Below, piece after piece: positions 25,772 to 35,948 of a stretch of 64,000 nucleotides of DNA. The stretch comes from Subtercola sp. PAMC28395. GTDB lineage: Bacteria; Actinomycetota; Actinomycetes; Actinomycetales; Microbacteriaceae. Under the pieces are notes generated by a model. The model was not told where the DNA came from, searched no databases, and worked only from the letters and a program-made list of their open reading frames with translations. The DNA lies in assembly GCF_018889995.1 (NCBI RefSeq), contig NZ_CP076547.1, positions 2,852,001 to 2,916,000 of the forward strand, in the 5' to 3' direction. The position numbers and the translations under genes were made by a program. The number at the start of each line of letters is the position of its first letter. Within the stretch, counting starts at the first letter, position 1.

Positions 25772-26802
25772 GACTTCACCGCTGCTTTCGATTTCGCTTT
25801 CGTCTTCTTGCCATCGCCGCCGGACTGATCGTCGCTGTCATCGTCTACCGCGGTCGCTGCGTGGCCGGTCAGTCGCAGGAACACGTCATCGAGTGTTGGG
25901 CGCCTCATGCCCGCGTCGAACAATTCGATGTTCTCCCGACCGAATTCGCCGAGGACGACCTGCAGGACCGCGGGCGCGTCTATCGCCCCGACAGTGAGGC
26001 TTCGGCCCTCACTCGACACCACGGGCTCACCGGAGCCGTGGCGACACAGGATCTGGACCGCCGCCGCGGTGTCGGTCGCCGTGACGAGATTGATCTCCAC
26101 CCGTTGGCCGCCGATCGACGCCTTGAGCTCGTCTGCCGTGCCTTCGGCGATCACCTTGCCGTCATCGACGACGGAGATGCTGTCGGCGAGTTGATCGGCC
26201 TCTTCGAGGTATTGGGTGGTGAGCAGAACCGTCGTGCCCTCACCGACCAGGGAGTTGATGATGTCCCACATGCCGAGCCTGCTGCGGGGGTCAAGGCCCG
26301 TGGTCGGCTCGTCGAGGAAGAGCACCTGGGGCCGCGTGACGAGGGCACCCGCGAGGTCGATGCGACGCCGCATGCCACCGGAGAAGCCCTTGACCGGTCG
26401 GTTCTGCGCCTCTGTGAGGTCGAAGAGCTCGATCAATTCTGTGGCCCTGGCTCGGGACTGCTTCGCACCGAGGTGGTAGAGCCGCCCCACCATGTCGAGG
26501 TTCTCGAACCCGGTCAGGTTCTCGTCGACCGCCGCGTACTGACCGGAGACGCCGATGATCGGCCGGATGCGCTCGGGGTGTTTCGCCACATCGACACCCC
26601 CGATCATCGCAACGCCGGAATCCGGCCTGATCAGCGTCGTGAGCACCTTCACGGTGGTCGTCTTGCCTGCGCCGTTCGGCCCGAGCAACGCCGTGATGGT
26701 GCCCTGCGGTACGGAGAGAGTCAGGCCGTCGAGAGCATGAACGGGCGGCGCGCCCCGTGGCGTGTAGACCTTCTCAAGGTTCTCTGCCGTGATGTACGTC
26801 AT
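25768..26802 (-). CDS. ABC transporter ATP-binding protein (DrrA-like)
   Basis: 344 aa. Walker A GPNGAGKTTT, signature FSGGMRRRIDL, Walker B VLFLDEPTTGLD, and the DrrA C-terminal region with MRRPTLDDVFLRLTGH. The Lys/Asp-rich tail after residue about 315 is extra. The ATG at 26802 is preferred (TATCGT 6 nt upstream, leaderless). Forms an exporter with the coupled permease. Confidence 0.92.
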   Translation of the reverse strand: MTYITAENLEKVYTPRGAPPVHALDGLTLSVPQGTITALLGPNGAGKTTTVKVLTTLIRPDSGVAMIGGVDVAKHPERIRPIIGVSGQYAAVDENLTGFENLDMVGRLYHLGAKQSRARATELIELFDLTEAQNRPVKGFSGGMRRRIDLAGALVTRPQVLFLDEPTTGLDPRSRLGMWDIINSLVGEGTTVLLTTQYLEEADQLADSISVVDDGKVIAEGTADELKASIGGQRVEINLVTATDTAAAVQILCRHGSGEPVVSSEGRSLTVGAIDAPAVLQVVLGEFGRENIELFDAGMRRPTLDDVFLRLTGHAATAVDDDSDDQSGGDGKKTKAKSKAAVKS

Positions 26803-26808
26803 GCCGAG

Positions 26809-26814
26809 ACGATA
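26809..26814 (-). promoter_or_regulatory. Candidate -10 box, leaderless drrA-like gene
   Basis: TATCGT on the minus strand ends 6 nt before the ATG at 26802. Confidence 0.4.
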
Positions 26815-26941
26815 ACCACAGCCTCCGACATTCGCAAGGAACACTCACAATCACGATGAGATGTTCACTGCGAAAACGTCACCGCGCAACTTTTGGCATG
26901 CGTACAATCGGGGCGGGTGAGCGTTGATCTGACAGAGAGGG

Positions 26942-27418
26942 TCAGTCGCCCAGGTTGCGTTGCGTTCCCATCGCCCTGTCGGCCTCGCGCTTGTCCTGCC
27001 GCTCGCGCAGCGTCTGGCGCTTGTCATACTCCCGCTTGCCCTTCGCCACCGCGAGTTCGACTTTCGCCCGACCGTCGCTGAAGTAGAGCCGCAGGGGAAC
27101 GAGGGTGTACCCGCCCTCTTTGACCTTGTTGTGGATCTTCAGGATCTGCGCCTTGTGCAACAGCATCTTGCGCTTACGGCGCGGCGGGTGGTTGTTCCAG
27201 CTGCCCTGGTTGAATTCCGGGATGTGCACAGCATCGAGCCACGCCTCTCCGCCGTCGATGTAGCCGTAGCCGTCGACGAGGGATGCCCGGCCGGCCCGCA
27301 ACGACTTGACCTCGGTGCCCGTGAGCACGAGCCCCGCTTCATAGGTGTCTTCGATGGTGTAGTCGTGGCGCGCCTTGCGGTTGGTCGCGACGACCTTCTC
27401 TCCGCGTTCGCGTGGCAC
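26942..27418 (-). CDS. smpB: SsrA-binding protein
   Basis: Binds the tRNA-like part of tmRNA and delivers it to stalled ribosomes. 158 aa with [51 protein letters not shown] and the basic C-terminal tail. GTG start with AGGAG 5 nt before it. Last of prfB-ftsE-ftsX-smpB, the usual actinobacterial order. Confidence 0.97.
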   Translation of the reverse strand: MPRERGEKVVATNRKARHDYTIEDTYEAGLVLTGTEVKSLRAGRASLVDGYGYIDGGEAWLDAVHIPEFNQGSWNNHPPRRKRKMLLHKAQILKIHNKVKEGGYTLVPLRLYFSDGRAKVELAVAKGKREYDKRQTLRERQDKREADRAMGTQRNLGD

Positions 27419-27484
27419 GATGACTCCTGGCTCTGGTGGTGGTGTTGCTGGCAGCCCACCAGTCTATCCGATTGTGCGGGTTAG

Positions 27485-28402
27485 CTAGACCTTGAGGTAC
27501 CGCGTGATGGCGAACTTCGCCGAGATGGCCGCCAGGACCACCCCGAGCACGAGCAGGATGGGAGCAACGATCACCAGGGCATCCTGGACCGTGACGAAGG
27601 CGGTGAGCGGCAGGTTCTTCTGCAGGTACCCCTCGACGAAGAAGTGCACGATCGCCCACACCGTCGCGCCTGCGAGCACTGAACCCACCACAGCTGCGAT
27701 GACGCCTTCAAGAATGAAGGGCGTCTGGATGAACCTGTTCGACGCGCCCACGAGCCTCATGATGCCGATCTCCCGACGCCGTGAGAACGCGGAGAGCCTG
27801 ATGGTGGTGGCGATGAGCAGCACCGCGGCGACGAGCATGAGGGCAGCGATGCCGATTGCCGTGTAGCTCGCCGCGTTGAGTATCGAGAAGATCTGCTCGA
27901 GATAACTTCGCTGGTCGACCACTGAGTCGACCCCGGGAGCCGTCGTCAGGCTCTCGACCAGAACCTCTGACTGTTGGGGGTCGACCATGTTGATCCAGAA
28001 CGTCTGGTTCAGCAGATCGGCGGTGACGTACCGGGCGACGTCATTTCCCGCGAACTGCGCCTTGAATTTCTCGTAGGCCTGCTCGTGGTTCTCGAAGTCG
28101 TAGGTCTTGATGAAGGGCGCGAGCGTCGAGCCTTTGAGTTGGGCGTCGACGGCGGCGATCTGATCGGGAGTGGCCTCACCGTTGGCGCAGTTGGCACTGC
28201 TGGAGGTCGCAGTGCACATATAGACCGCGACCTGGGCCTTGTCGTACCAGTAGCCCTTCATCTGGCCGATCTGCATCTGCAGCAGGATGGCGGCACCGAC
28301 GAAGGTCAGCGAGATGAAGGTCACGAGGACAACCGAGACGACCATGGACATGTTGCGGCGGAGGCCCGTGCCGACCTCACCGAGGATCAGTGCGAGTCTC
28401 AC
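27485..28402 (-). CDS. ftsX: Cell division protein FtsX
   Basis: Permease-like partner of FtsE that controls peptidoglycan hydrolases at the septum. 305 aa with a cytoplasmic N terminus, one helix (about 21-43), an extracellular loop, then three more helices, ending ISAKFAITRYLKV. The extracellular loop has two cysteines (MCTATSSSANC). The ATG overlaps the ftsE stop by 4 nt. Confidence 0.96.
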   Translation of the reverse strand: MRLALILGEVGTGLRRNMSMVVSVVLVTFISLTFVGAAILLQMQIGQMKGYWYDKAQVAVYMCTATSSSANCANGEATPDQIAAVDAQLKGSTLAPFIKTYDFENHEQAYEKFKAQFAGNDVARYVTADLLNQTFWINMVDPQQSEVLVESLTTAPGVDSVVDQRSYLEQIFSILNAASYTAIGIAALMLVAAVLLIATTIRLSAFSRRREIGIMRLVGASNRFIQTPFILEGVIAAVVGSVLAGATVWAIVHFFVEGYLQKNLPLTAFVTVQDALVIVAPILLVLGVVLAAISAKFAITRYLKV

Positions 28403-29721
28403 GAGGTGGGCCCCACCTTCTGGTCGGCGGTCGGGTCATGCCTGTCGCCCGGGGCACGCAGCCCGAGCTTCTCGGCGAGGCTCAGTGAGGCCGTCGCCAG
28501 GTCGTCTTCTGGCGCCGTGCCGGATACTGCGGAGTCTGGCTCGGGTGATTCACCACCGTGAGCGTCGGAGGACGGATCATCGACACCTCCTGACCGCGAG
28601 GCCGGGTCTTCTGCGGCGGGATGACCCGGTGACGGGGAAATGGTGGATGCAGACACCACGGGCACCCGCGGAACAACAGGAACGGCGCGTGACGGTGTCG
28701 CCGATGGCACCGGAGTGGCTGTGACCCCACCGATGAAGGCCGGCACGGCTGCCGCAGGCATCGAGGTGGTGGCAGGCGCCGAGGTGGTGGCAGACGTCGA
28801 GGCTGCGGCAGACGTCGAGGTGGCGGCAGACGTCGAGGCTGCGGCAGGCATCGAGGTGGTGGCAGCAGGTGCAGCAGCACGCGCATCGGCGGCGGTCGAC
28901 AGGGAGGCGACCGGTGCAGGCGCGACGAGCGGCATCACGGGCCGGTCGATGGCTCCGGTGGCCTGCATACGCAGCGACAGCGGGTCTGGACGGGTGATCT
29001 CTGCGGTCATTCCGCTGTCTTGGAGGCTGATCTCGGTGATCTTGCCGTAGCCGCCCTGGCGCTCATCGCGGACGACCTGCCCGCTGACCAGTTCGACAAC
29101 CCGGCGCTGCATCTGGTCGACGATGGCGTTGTCGTGCGTGGCCATGATGATCGTCGTTCCTCCCGCATTGATGCGGTCGAGCACGTTCATGATGCCAGCG
29201 CTTGTGACCGGGTCGAGGTTGCCCGTCGGCTCGTCGGCGAGCAGGATGGCGGGCTTGTTCACCACGGCGCGGGCGATGGCCACCCGCTGCTGCTCCCCAC
29301 CGGAGAGCTCGTGCGGAAGCCGGCCGGCCTTCTCAGCGAGCCCGACCATCGCGAGCACGTCTGGCACGGCCTCCTGGATGAACCCCCGGGATTTGCCGAT
29401 GACCTGAAGGGTGAACGCAACGTTGTCGAACACGTTCTTGTTGGGCAGTAGCCGGAAGTCCTGGAAGACCACCCCGAGGTTGCGCCTGAAGTAGGGCACC
29501 TTGCGGGAGGAGATCGACCCCAGATCCTGCCCGAGCACGTGGATGCTGCCGCTGGACGGCCTGTCTTCCTTCAGCACGAGGCGCAGGAAACTGGACTTAC
29601 CCGACCCTGACGCGCCGACGAGAAAAACGAACTCACCCCGAAGAATCTCGAGGTCGATCGTGTTGAGCGCCGGCTTTGCCGTGCCCTTGTACATCTTGGA
29701 TACCTGGTCAAATCGAATCAT
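28399..29721 (-). CDS. ftsE: Cell division ATP-binding protein FtsE with long C-terminal extension
   Basis: Residues 1 to about 230 are a normal Fts[14 protein letters not shown], Walker [10 protein letters not shown], signature [14 protein letters not shown], Walker [13 protein letters not shown]. FtsE is usually about 220-230 aa; this one is 440. The extra 200 residues are Ala/Ser/Thr/Pro-rich, encoded partly by six 18-bp repeats, then an acidic stretch ending in a more ordered segment [17 protein letters not shown]. The tail would be cytoplasmic and disordered. The start is set by MIRFDQ; an upstream frame adds 11 residues. Confidence 0.93.
   Translation of the reverse strand: MIRFDQVSKMYKGTAKPALNTIDLEILRGEFVFLVGASGSGKSSFLRLVLKEDRPSSGSIHVLGQDLGSISSRKVPYFRRNLGVVFQDFRLLPNKNVFDNVAFTLQVIGKSRGFIQEAVPDVLAMVGLAEKAGRLPHELSGGEQQRVAIARAVVNKPAILLADEPTGNLDPVTSAGIMNVLDRINAGGTTIIMATHDNAIVDQMQRRVVELVSGQVVRDERQGGYGKITEISLQDSGMTAEITRPDPLSLRMQATGAIDRPVMPLVAPAPVASLSTAADARAAAPAATTSMPAAASTSAATSTSAAASTSATTSAPATTSMPAAAVPAFIGGVTATPVPSATPSRAVPVVPRVPVVSASTISPSPGHPAAEDPASRSGGVDDPSSDAHGGESPEPDSAVSGTAPEDDLATASLSLAEKLGLRAPGDRHDPTADQKVGPTS
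28755..28862 (-). repeat. 18-bp tandem repeat in the FtsE tail
   Basis: Six consecutive 18-bp units of the form CAGGCATCGAGGTGGTGG / CAGACGTCGAGGCTGCGG encode hexapeptides such as [12 protein letters not shown] and TTSMPA. Confidence 0.93.
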
Positions 29722-29832
29722 GATCGAGTCGAGCCTAAGCAGGATGCCCCACATCGGGCCTGAGCGACGCGCCCAACAGCGAAGGCTTGGAGAACCCTGT
29801 GCGGCAGCAGAGCGCCTAGTGCGCCGCGCTCA

Positions 29833-29870
29833 AAGCGAGCGCCCGTTCAGGGCGCACGCCGCGCTCGCTT
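29833..29870. repeat. GC-rich inverted repeat at the end of prfB
   Basis: AAGCGAGCG pairs with CGCTCGCTT, with an inner GCGCCC-GTTCA-GGGCGC hairpin. It overlaps the prfB stop and lies upstream of ftsE. It may attenuate transcription between them; no T-run. Confidence 0.6.
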
Positions 29871-30981
29871 ACTCGATCTTGCGCTTGCGCCAGCGGATGC
29901 CCGCGGAGATGAACCCGTCGATGTCTCCGTCGAACACGTGCGAGGGGTTGCCCTCCTCGTAGTCCGTGCGAAGGTCTTTCACCATCTGGTACGGCGCGAG
30001 CACATAGCTGCGCATCTGGTCGCCCCAGCTCGCCGTGATGTTTCCGGCGAGCTCCTTCTTGGTCGCGTTCTCCTGTTCGCGCTGCAGAAGCAACAGCCGT
30101 GACTGCAGAACGCGAAGCGCTGCGGCGCGGTTCTGGATCTGGCTCTTCTCGTTCTGGCAGCTCACCACGATGCCCGTCGGCAAGTGGGTGATGCGGACCG
30201 CGGAGTCCGTCGTGTTCACCGACTGGCCGCCTGGCCCGGATGACCGGAAGACGTCGACGCGGATGTCGGTCTCCGGCACCTCGACCACCTCGGTCTGTTC
30301 GATCAGCGGCACCACCTCGACGGCCGCAAAGCTGGTCTGGCGCTTGCCCGCCGAGTTGAAGGGGCTCATGCGCACCAGCCGGTGCGTACCCGCCTCGACC
30401 GAGAGTGTTCCGAAGGCGTATGGCGAGTCGATCTCGAAGGTCGCGCTCTTGATGCCCGCCTCCTCGGCGTAGCTGGTGTCGAGAACGGTCGCCTTGTGGC
30501 CGTGCTGCTCGGCCCAGCGCAGGTACATGCGCATGAGCATCTCCGCGAAGTCCGCGGCGTCGACTCCCCCAGCCCCCGCACGAATCGTCACAACGGCTGC
30601 ACGAGGGTCGTATTCCCCGTTCAGCAGGGTCTGCACCTCGAGTTCGCCCAACACCTTCTGGAGGCTGACAAGCTCGGCCCTGGCCTCGGTCGCCGACTCC
30701 TCGTCGGATTCGTCATTGGCGAGCTCGACCATGATCTCGAGGTCGTCGAGTCGCGATTCGATGCTCACGATCTTCGCAAGCTCGGCCTGCCGGTGCGAGA
30801 GGGCGCTCGTGACCTTCTGCGCCTTCTCGGTGTCGTTCCACAGGTCGGGAACCCCCGCCTGCTCGCTCAGCTCGGCGATCTGCTCACGAAGGCTGTCGAC
30901 GTCGACCACCGACCTGATGTCACCGAAGGTCGAACGAAGGGCGGCGATCTGCTCAGAGAGGTCGAGTTCTAACACGGTCAC
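29869..30981 (-). CDS. prfB: Peptide chain release factor 2
   Basis: 370 aa. It recognises UGA/UAA: the anticodon-like tripeptide SPF is in [15 protein letters not shown] and the catalytic GGQ in [18 protein letters not shown]. No in-frame UGA occurs near the N terminus, so the programmed frameshift known from many bacteria is absent. GTG start. First gene of prfB-ftsEX-smpB. Confidence 0.97.
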   Translation of the reverse strand: MTVLELDLSEQIAALRSTFGDIRSVVDVDSLREQIAELSEQAGVPDLWNDTEKAQKVTSALSHRQAELAKIVSIESRLDDLEIMVELANDESDEESATEARAELVSLQKVLGELEVQTLLNGEYDPRAAVVTIRAGAGGVDAADFAEMLMRMYLRWAEQHGHKATVLDTSYAEEAGIKSATFEIDSPYAFGTLSVEAGTHRLVRMSPFNSAGKRQTSFAAVEVVPLIEQTEVVEVPETDIRVDVFRSSGPGGQSVNTTDSAVRITHLPTGIVVSCQNEKSQIQNRAAALRVLQSRLLLLQREQENATKKELAGNITASWGDQMRSYVLAPYQMVKDLRTDYEEGNPSHVFDGDIDGFISAGIRWRKRKIE

Positions 30982-31092
30982 CCAGCCTACCCGCGACTAC
31001 TGGTCGCCAGCCGCGTAAACTCCTTAACTGATGTGTACTATCGCCGAGACTTCCCTGTGCCCTCGGCGATCGTCAACCGGCGAAGGGCTCGT

Positions 31093-32382
31093 GTGACAAT
31101 CGCCGAATCCGATTTCTCCTTCCGGCAGATAGCCCTGCCGGCGTTGTTGCCGTCGCTGTTGTTCGCGATCGGCGAGGGTGCGATCATCCCGCTCATCCCC
31201 GCTCTGGCCAGCAACCTCGGGGCCAGTCTCGCCGTCGCCGGATTCATCGCGGGCATGACGATGCTCGGGCAGCTGGTGGGAGACATCCCGAGTGGCTGGG
31301 TGGTCAGCCGAATCGGTGAGCGCCGCGCAATGATCTACGCCGCCGCCCTCGCGATCCTCGCGGTCGTGCTGTGTCTGCTGGCCGACAGCCCCGTGGTGTT
31401 CGGTGTCGGCATCTTCTTTCTCGGGCTGGCAGCCGCGATCTTCTCGCTGGCCCGCCATGCCTTCCTCACGACCTTCGTGCCCAAGCCCTACCGGGCACGG
31501 GCTCTGTCGACCCTGGGCGGCACCTTCCGTGCCGGCTGGTTCATCGGGCCGTTCCTCGGGGCGGGCCTCATCGCTGTGACGGGCGTCTCGCAGTCGGTCT
31601 TCTGGATCCAAGGCGTCTGTGCCGTCGCGATCATCGTGCTGCTCATCGTCGTGCCTGACCCGATCGAGAAACTCAGCCTCCCCGACGTGGGCGGTGAGTG
31701 CATCGCCGAAGAGTCCTCTGGTCTTGTGAAGACGCTCTGGGGGTACAGAGGGCTTCTGGCGCGCATCGGCAGTGGTGTGGCCCTCGTCATGGGTCTGAGG
31801 GCGGCACGGATGATCATCCTGCCGCTCTGGGCCGTGAGCCTCGGGCTCAGCGAGAGCAGCACGGCGCTGATCATCGGCGTCGGCGGCGCCCTGGACTTCG
31901 CCCTCTTCTACACCAGCGGCCAGATCATGGACAGGTTCGGGCGGCTCTTCAGTGTCATTCCGTCGATGCTGGGGATGGGCGTCGCGCTCATCACCCTCTC
32001 GCTGACGCACGACCTGCCTGCGGCACTCATCTGGTTCATTGTGCTCACGATCGTGCTGGGCATTTCGAACGGCATCGGCAGCGGAATCGTCATGACCCTC
32101 GGCGCCGACCTCGCGCCACCCGATGACCCTGCGCCGTTCCTCGGTGCGTTCCGCTTCACGGGCGACCTCGGTACGGCCGGTGCGCCCTTGGTGATCTCGC
32201 TCGTCGTTGCCGTCGCCTCGCTGCCACTGGCTGCCGCTGTTCTCGGACTTCTCGGGTTCGTGGGGGCAGGAGTGCTGCTCCGGTACGTACCGCGTTATGC
32301 CCCGGGAGGCGATCCCCGCGACGGCCCTCGCAAGGGGCCCCGAAACGGCCGCCGGATGCTCGCCCCCACACCCCCCGAATAA
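31093..32382 (+). CDS. MFS transporter
   Basis: 429 aa with about twelve hydrophobic segments and the loop 2-3 motif GDIPSGWVVSRIGERRAM, typical of drug/proton antiporters. The second half repeats it weakly as SGQIMDRFGRLF. The C terminus is basic and Pro/Arg-rich. The GTG at 31093 has GAAGGG 5 nt upstream; an earlier GTG at 31033 would add 20 unconserved residues. Substrate unknown; monocistronic. Confidence 0.85.
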   Translation: MTIAESDFSFRQIALPALLPSLLFAIGEGAIIPLIPALASNLGASLAVAGFIAGMTMLGQLVGDIPSGWVVSRIGERRAMIYAAALAILAVVLCLLADSPVVFGVGIFFLGLAAAIFSLARHAFLTTFVPKPYRARALSTLGGTFRAGWFIGPFLGAGLIAVTGVSQSVFWIQGVCAVAIIVLLIVVPDPIEKLSLPDVGGECIAEESSGLVKTLWGYRGLLARIGSGVALVMGLRAARMIILPLWAVSLGLSESSTALIIGVGGALDFALFYTSGQIMDRFGRLFSVIPSMLGMGVALITLSLTHDLPAALIWFIVLTIVLGISNGIGSGIVMTLGADLAPPDDPAPFLGAFRFTGDLGTAGAPLVISLVVAVASLPLAAAVLGLLGFVGAGVLLRYVPRYAPGGDPRDGPRKGPRNGRRMLAPTPPE

Positions 32383-32435
32383 CCCGCAGGCTCGCAGGGC
32401 CCGCACCAACACAGTCCCCCCGTGAACGCACCCAT

Positions 32436-32441
32436 TACACT
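32436..32441 (+). promoter_or_regulatory. Candidate -10 box of tRNA-Leu
   Basis: TACACT lies 13 nt before the mature tRNA, leaving a few nucleotides of 5' leader. No clear -35. Confidence 0.45.
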
Positions 32442-32454
32442 GGGGGTGTTCTCC

Positions 32455-32536
32455 GCGGGAGTGGTGAAATTGGTATACACGCAGGTTTTAGGTACCTGTG
32501 CTTTCGAGCGTGAGGGTTCAAGTCCCTTCTCCCGCA
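32455..32536 (+). tRNA. tRNA-Leu (anticodon UAG)
   Basis: 82 nt: acceptor GCGGGAG / CTCCCGC plus discriminator A, anticodon stem CAGGT-ACCTG with loop TTTAGGT (anticodon UAG), a long class II variable arm and T arm GAGGGTTCAAGTCCCTT. CCA is not encoded. Confidence 0.97.
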
Positions 32537-32609
32537 CGCGCCACAGGCTGCGTCGATTCCTCCGGCGCAGGCACTGACCAACCGGCCGCACGACGACTGG
32601 AGTTTGACG

Positions 32610-33362
32610 TTGCACACCGCACTCATACCGTTTCTCGACCCCACGACGCTGATCAACGCGTTCGGCCCCTGGGCGCTGCTCGGCATCTGCTTCATCATCT
32701 TCGCTGAAACCGGGCTCCTGGTCGGATTCGTGCTTCCTGGCGACACGCTGCTCTTCTTCACCGGGCTGCTCACCTTCACCGGAACGATCGGCGTCCCGAT
32801 CTACTTCGTGGCCCCCGCCATCGCCCTCGCGGCATTCATCGGTGGTGAGGCCGGGTACCTGATCGGCCGCAAGGCAGGTCCACGCATCTTCGAACGCAAG
32901 GAATCCGGGTTCTTCAGCATCAAGAACGTCGAACGCACGAATGCGTTCTTCGAACGGTTCGGCGGCTTTGCCGTCGTCATCGCACGATTCGTGCCGGTCG
33001 TGCGCACCTTCGCCCCGGTCGCTGCCGGCGTCGGGCGCATGGACTACCGCAAGTACAGCCTCTACAACGCGATCGGTGCCATCATCTGGGGTGGCGGATT
33101 CGTCATGCTCGGGTACTTCCTCGGCCAGATCCCGGTTGTCGCCGACTTCACCGCGAAGTACATCGATGTCGTGTTGCTCGCCGTTGTCGTGATCACGCTG
33201 GTCCCCACCGTTCTGCACACTGTCATGTCGGCCCGCAAGTCGAAGAAGCTGGCCTCTGCTGCCGACGCAGACGCCGTCGAGGCCACCGGGGCAGCCGAAG
33301 AACTGCTGCTCGACCCCGAGGTCTTCAACCGCCGGCCAGGCAAGGGACACGCCGCCGACTGA
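32610..33362 (+). CDS. DedA family membrane protein
   Basis: 250 aa. DedA/SNARE-associated fold: AETGLLVGFVLPGDTLLF, GYLIGRKAGPRIF, the central ARFVPVVRTFAPVAAGVGRMDYRKY and a C-terminal helix. The family acts in membrane homeostasis, some members as polyprenyl- or phospholipid flippases. A TTG at 32610 has GGAG 7 nt upstream; another TTG at 32604 is too close to it. The C-terminal tail is acidic. Confidence 0.88.
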   Translation: MHTALIPFLDPTTLINAFGPWALLGICFIIFAETGLLVGFVLPGDTLLFFTGLLTFTGTIGVPIYFVAPAIALAAFIGGEAGYLIGRKAGPRIFERKESGFFSIKNVERTNAFFERFGGFAVVIARFVPVVRTFAPVAAGVGRMDYRKYSLYNAIGAIIWGGGFVMLGYFLGQIPVVADFTAKYIDVVLLAVVVITLVPTVLHTVMSARKSKKLASAADADAVEATGAAEELLLDPEVFNRRPGKGHAAD

Positions 33363-33425
33363 GTTCAACGCTTGGCGATCATCCTGCCCAGCGAGTGACT
33401 ACCGCTCCCGGTTGCGGGAAGTGGC

Positions 33426-34349
33426 TCAGCGATGCTGCCCGGGTTCGTGCCCCGCGTGCTCAGCCGGTTCGAGCTGGAAGGTCGAGTGCTCCACGTCGAA
33501 GTGCTCGGCGAGGCACTCGGAGAGCTGGTCGAGCACCGCTCCCGTCGTGCCGTCGACGAAGACGCTGCTGTCGACGACCACGTGCGCCGAGAAGACCGGC
33601 TCCCCCGACGTGATGGCCCACACGTGCACGTCGTGAACCTCGAGCACGCCGGGGGTCCGCAGGATGTGGTCGCGGATCTGCTGCACGTCGGTCTCCCGGG
33701 GAACCGACTGCACGAGAACGCCGACCACGTCTCGGATCAGTACGAAGGCGCGCGGCACGATCATCGCAGCGATGGCAAGAGAGGCAAGAGCGTCAGCGGC
33801 GACGAATCCCGTGGTGAGGATCACGATGGCGGCAACGATCACAGCCAGGGACCCGAGCGTGTCGCCGAGCACCTCGAGGTACGCTCCCCGCATGTTGTAG
33901 GACTTCGTATCGCCACCGCGCAACACCAGCAGCGCCGACACGTTGGCAACGAGCCCGACACCCGCGATGACCAGCATCGTGCCGCCCTGCACGTGATCAG
34001 TGCCGGGGTTCAGGAGCCGGGTCACCCCCTCAACGGCGACGTAGACCGCAACACCGACAAGAATCACTCCGTTGAGCAACGCCGCAAGCACCTCTGCGCG
34101 CTGGAAGCCGAACGTGTGCCGGTCTGACGCTGGGCGCAGCGCGATGATCGAGGCGATGAGGGCGATGATGAGCCCGAACAGGTCGGAGAGCATGTGCCCG
34201 GCATCGGCGAGCAGGGCCAGCGAGCCGCTGACGATCGCGCCACCGACCTCGAGGATGAGCACGACGGAGACGATCGCGATCGCTATGCCGAGACGTGCAC
34301 GGTTGGTGGAGCCGCTTGCGTGGCTGTGCCCTGCTTCGTGCCCACTCAT
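33426..34349 (-). CDS. Cation diffusion facilitator (Zn/Cd exporter, CzcD-like)
   Basis: 307 aa with a His-rich start MSGHEAGHSHASG, six helices with metal-site motifs LLADAGHMLSD and YLEVLGDTLGS, and a C-terminal cytoplasmic domain (GVLEVHDVHVWAITSGEPVFSAHV). It exports zinc, cadmium or cobalt. Downstream of rdgB in the same orientation, with a 106-nt gap. Confidence 0.9.
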   Translation of the reverse strand: MSGHEAGHSHASGSTNRARLGIAIAIVSVVLILEVGGAIVSGSLALLADAGHMLSDLFGLIIALIASIIALRPASDRHTFGFQRAEVLAALLNGVILVGVAVYVAVEGVTRLLNPGTDHVQGGTMLVIAGVGLVANVSALLVLRGGDTKSYNMRGAYLEVLGDTLGSLAVIVAAIVILTTGFVAADALASLAIAAMIVPRAFVLIRDVVGVLVQSVPRETDVQQIRDHILRTPGVLEVHDVHVWAITSGEPVFSAHVVVDSSVFVDGTTGAVLDQLSECLAEHFDVEHSTFQLEPAEHAGHEPGQHR

Positions 34350-34455
34350 TCTCGTGCCAGACCTCGCTCGTCGATGTGACGCCTCTGAGACAAGAGTCAC
34401 GGCCCCAGACTAGGCAGGCGGAGCCGAATTGGCCAGCGCGCCGAACCGGGTCGCT

Positions 34456-35121
34456 CTAGTTGGGAATGACGCTCATTCTCAGTAGCGGGATCAGGTTCTC
34501 GAATGCCAGTGCCCTGTGGCTCCGGGCGTTCTTCTCCTCGGCCGTCAACTCGGCAGCCGTGACGCTGAGACCCTCGGGAACGAAGATGGGGTCGTAGCCG
34601 AAGCCGTTCGCGCCACGGGAGCTGCGGACCAGGGAGCCACGCCAGAGGCCCGTCGCGACGCGCTCGACGGGTTCAGCATCCGGTACGCCGTGTTCGACCT
34701 GTGAGCCGTGCTCATTGATCTGTGAGCTGTGTACGCCCGCAGGGACGACAAGCGCAATCGTGCAGGCGAAGGCAGCGCCCCGGTCTTCATCGTGGAGGTC
34801 GGCCAACTGGTCCAGGAGAAGGTCACGGTTCGCCACGTCTCCCTTGCCGTGGCCTGCCCAGCGGGCCGAGAAGATGCCGGGCGCACCCCCAAGGACGTCT
34901 ACGCACAGTCCCGAGTCGTCGGCCAGGGCGGGCAGCCCGGTGTGCACAGCGGCAGCCCTGGCCTTGATCAGGGCATTGGCGGCAAAGGTCACCCCGTCTT
35001 CGACCGGCTCCGGGCCGTCGTAACGCACGATCTCGAGCTCAGGCAGCCGTGCACCGAGGATCTTCTGGAACTCGTCGACCTTGTGCTGGTTGTGGGTGGC
35101 CAGAACGATACGCACGCTCAC
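34456..35121 (-). CDS. rdgB: XTP/dITP diphosphatase (RdgB/HAM1)
   Basis: Removes non-canonical purine nucleotides such as dITP and XTP. 221 aa with ATHNQHKVDEF, FAANALIKARAAA, PALADDSGLCVDVLGGAPGIFSARWAG and GANGFGYDPIFVPEG. An insertion of about 25 residues (HSSQINEHGSQVEHG..., residues 131-155) lies where the family has a short loop; its DNA looks like a decayed 18-bp repeat. GTG start, 13 nt after rph. Confidence 0.94.
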   Translation of the reverse strand: MSVRIVLATHNQHKVDEFQKILGARLPELEIVRYDGPEPVEDGVTFAANALIKARAAAVHTGLPALADDSGLCVDVLGGAPGIFSARWAGHGKGDVANRDLLLDQLADLHDEDRGAAFACTIALVVPAGVHSSQINEHGSQVEHGVPDAEPVERVATGLWRGSLVRSSRGANGFGYDPIFVPEGLSVTAAELTAEEKNARSHRALAFENLIPLLRMSVIPN

Positions 35122-35134
35122 TGTCGGTTCTCGC

Positions 35135-35890
35135 TCAGGCTTCGGATCCGAGAGCGAGCAGCTGCAGCCGCTCGAGTTCTGCGGTGCCGACGAGCGCGAG
35201 ATCGAGCAGGGAATTCAGCTCTGACCGGTCGAACGGAGCACCTTCAGCCGTGCCCTGCACCTCGACGAAGAGCCCCCTGCCGGTGACGACGACGTTCATG
35301 TCGGTTTCGGCCCGAACGTCTTCGACGTAGGCCAGATCGAGCATCGGAGTGCCGTCGATGATGCCGACGGACACCGCAGACACGCTGTCGATCAAGGGCT
35401 TCGACTTCTGGCCGATGAACTTCTTCTCGCGGGCCCACTCGATTGCGTCGACCAGGGCGACATAGGCGCCCGTGATGGCCGCTGTGCGAGTGCCTCCGTC
35501 GGCCTGGAGGACATCGCAGTCGATCACGATCGTGTTCTCACCCAGTGCCTTCATGTCGACGACGGCTCGCAGCGAGCGCCCGATGAGTCGCGAGATCTCG
35601 TGTGTGCGCCCGCCGATCTTCCCCTTCACGGCCTCGCGGTCCATACGGCTGTTGGTGGAGCGCGGCAGCATGGCGTATTCCGCTGTGACCCAGCCCTTGC
35701 CCTTGCCCGACATCCAGCGGGGAACGCCGTTCGTGAACGAAGCAGTGCAGAGCACTTTCGTGTTGCCGAACGAGATGAGGGCGGATCCCTCCGCCTGAGT
35801 GCTCCAGCCCCGCTCGATGGTGACGTTCCGGAGGTCTGCGACAGCACGGCCGTCGTGGCGCACCAGGGGTGCAGATGAGGTGTCGGTCAT
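35135..35890 (-). CDS. rph: Ribonuclease PH
   Basis: Phosphorolytic 3'-5' exonuclease that trims tRNA 3' ends. 251 aa; RNase PH core with [33 protein letters not shown] and [18 protein letters not shown]. Ribosome site GGAG upstream of the ATG. Middle of murI-rph-rdgB, a common actinobacterial cluster. Confidence 0.96.
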   Translation of the reverse strand: MTDTSSAPLVRHDGRAVADLRNVTIERGWSTQAEGSALISFGNTKVLCTASFTNGVPRWMSGKGKGWVTAEYAMLPRSTNSRMDREAVKGKIGGRTHEISRLIGRSLRAVVDMKALGENTIVIDCDVLQADGGTRTAAITGAYVALVDAIEWAREKKFIGQKSKPLIDSVSAVSVGIIDGTPMLDLAYVEDVRAETDMNVVVTGRGLFVEVQGTAEGAPFDRSELNSLLDLALVGTAELERLQLLALGSEA

Positions 35891-35948
35891 GAGTTCTTCT
35901 CCAGGGTGCGAGCAGGGTCGGGGTGGGGGGCGAATCAGCGGGTCGGCG

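Noticed and set aside
26903..26908. TACAAT on the plus strand as a promoter for an antisense RNA to smpB
   Set aside because: No matching -35 and no gene or structured RNA downstream; likely chance.
29869..30981. Programmed +1 frameshift in prfB
   Set aside because: The reading frame is continuous from the GTG with no early in-frame TGA.
31024..32412. 462-codon minus-strand frame opposite the MFS gene
   Set aside because: Asp/Glu/Arg/His-rich antisense artefact with no ribosome site; plus strand is a clear twelve-helix transporter.
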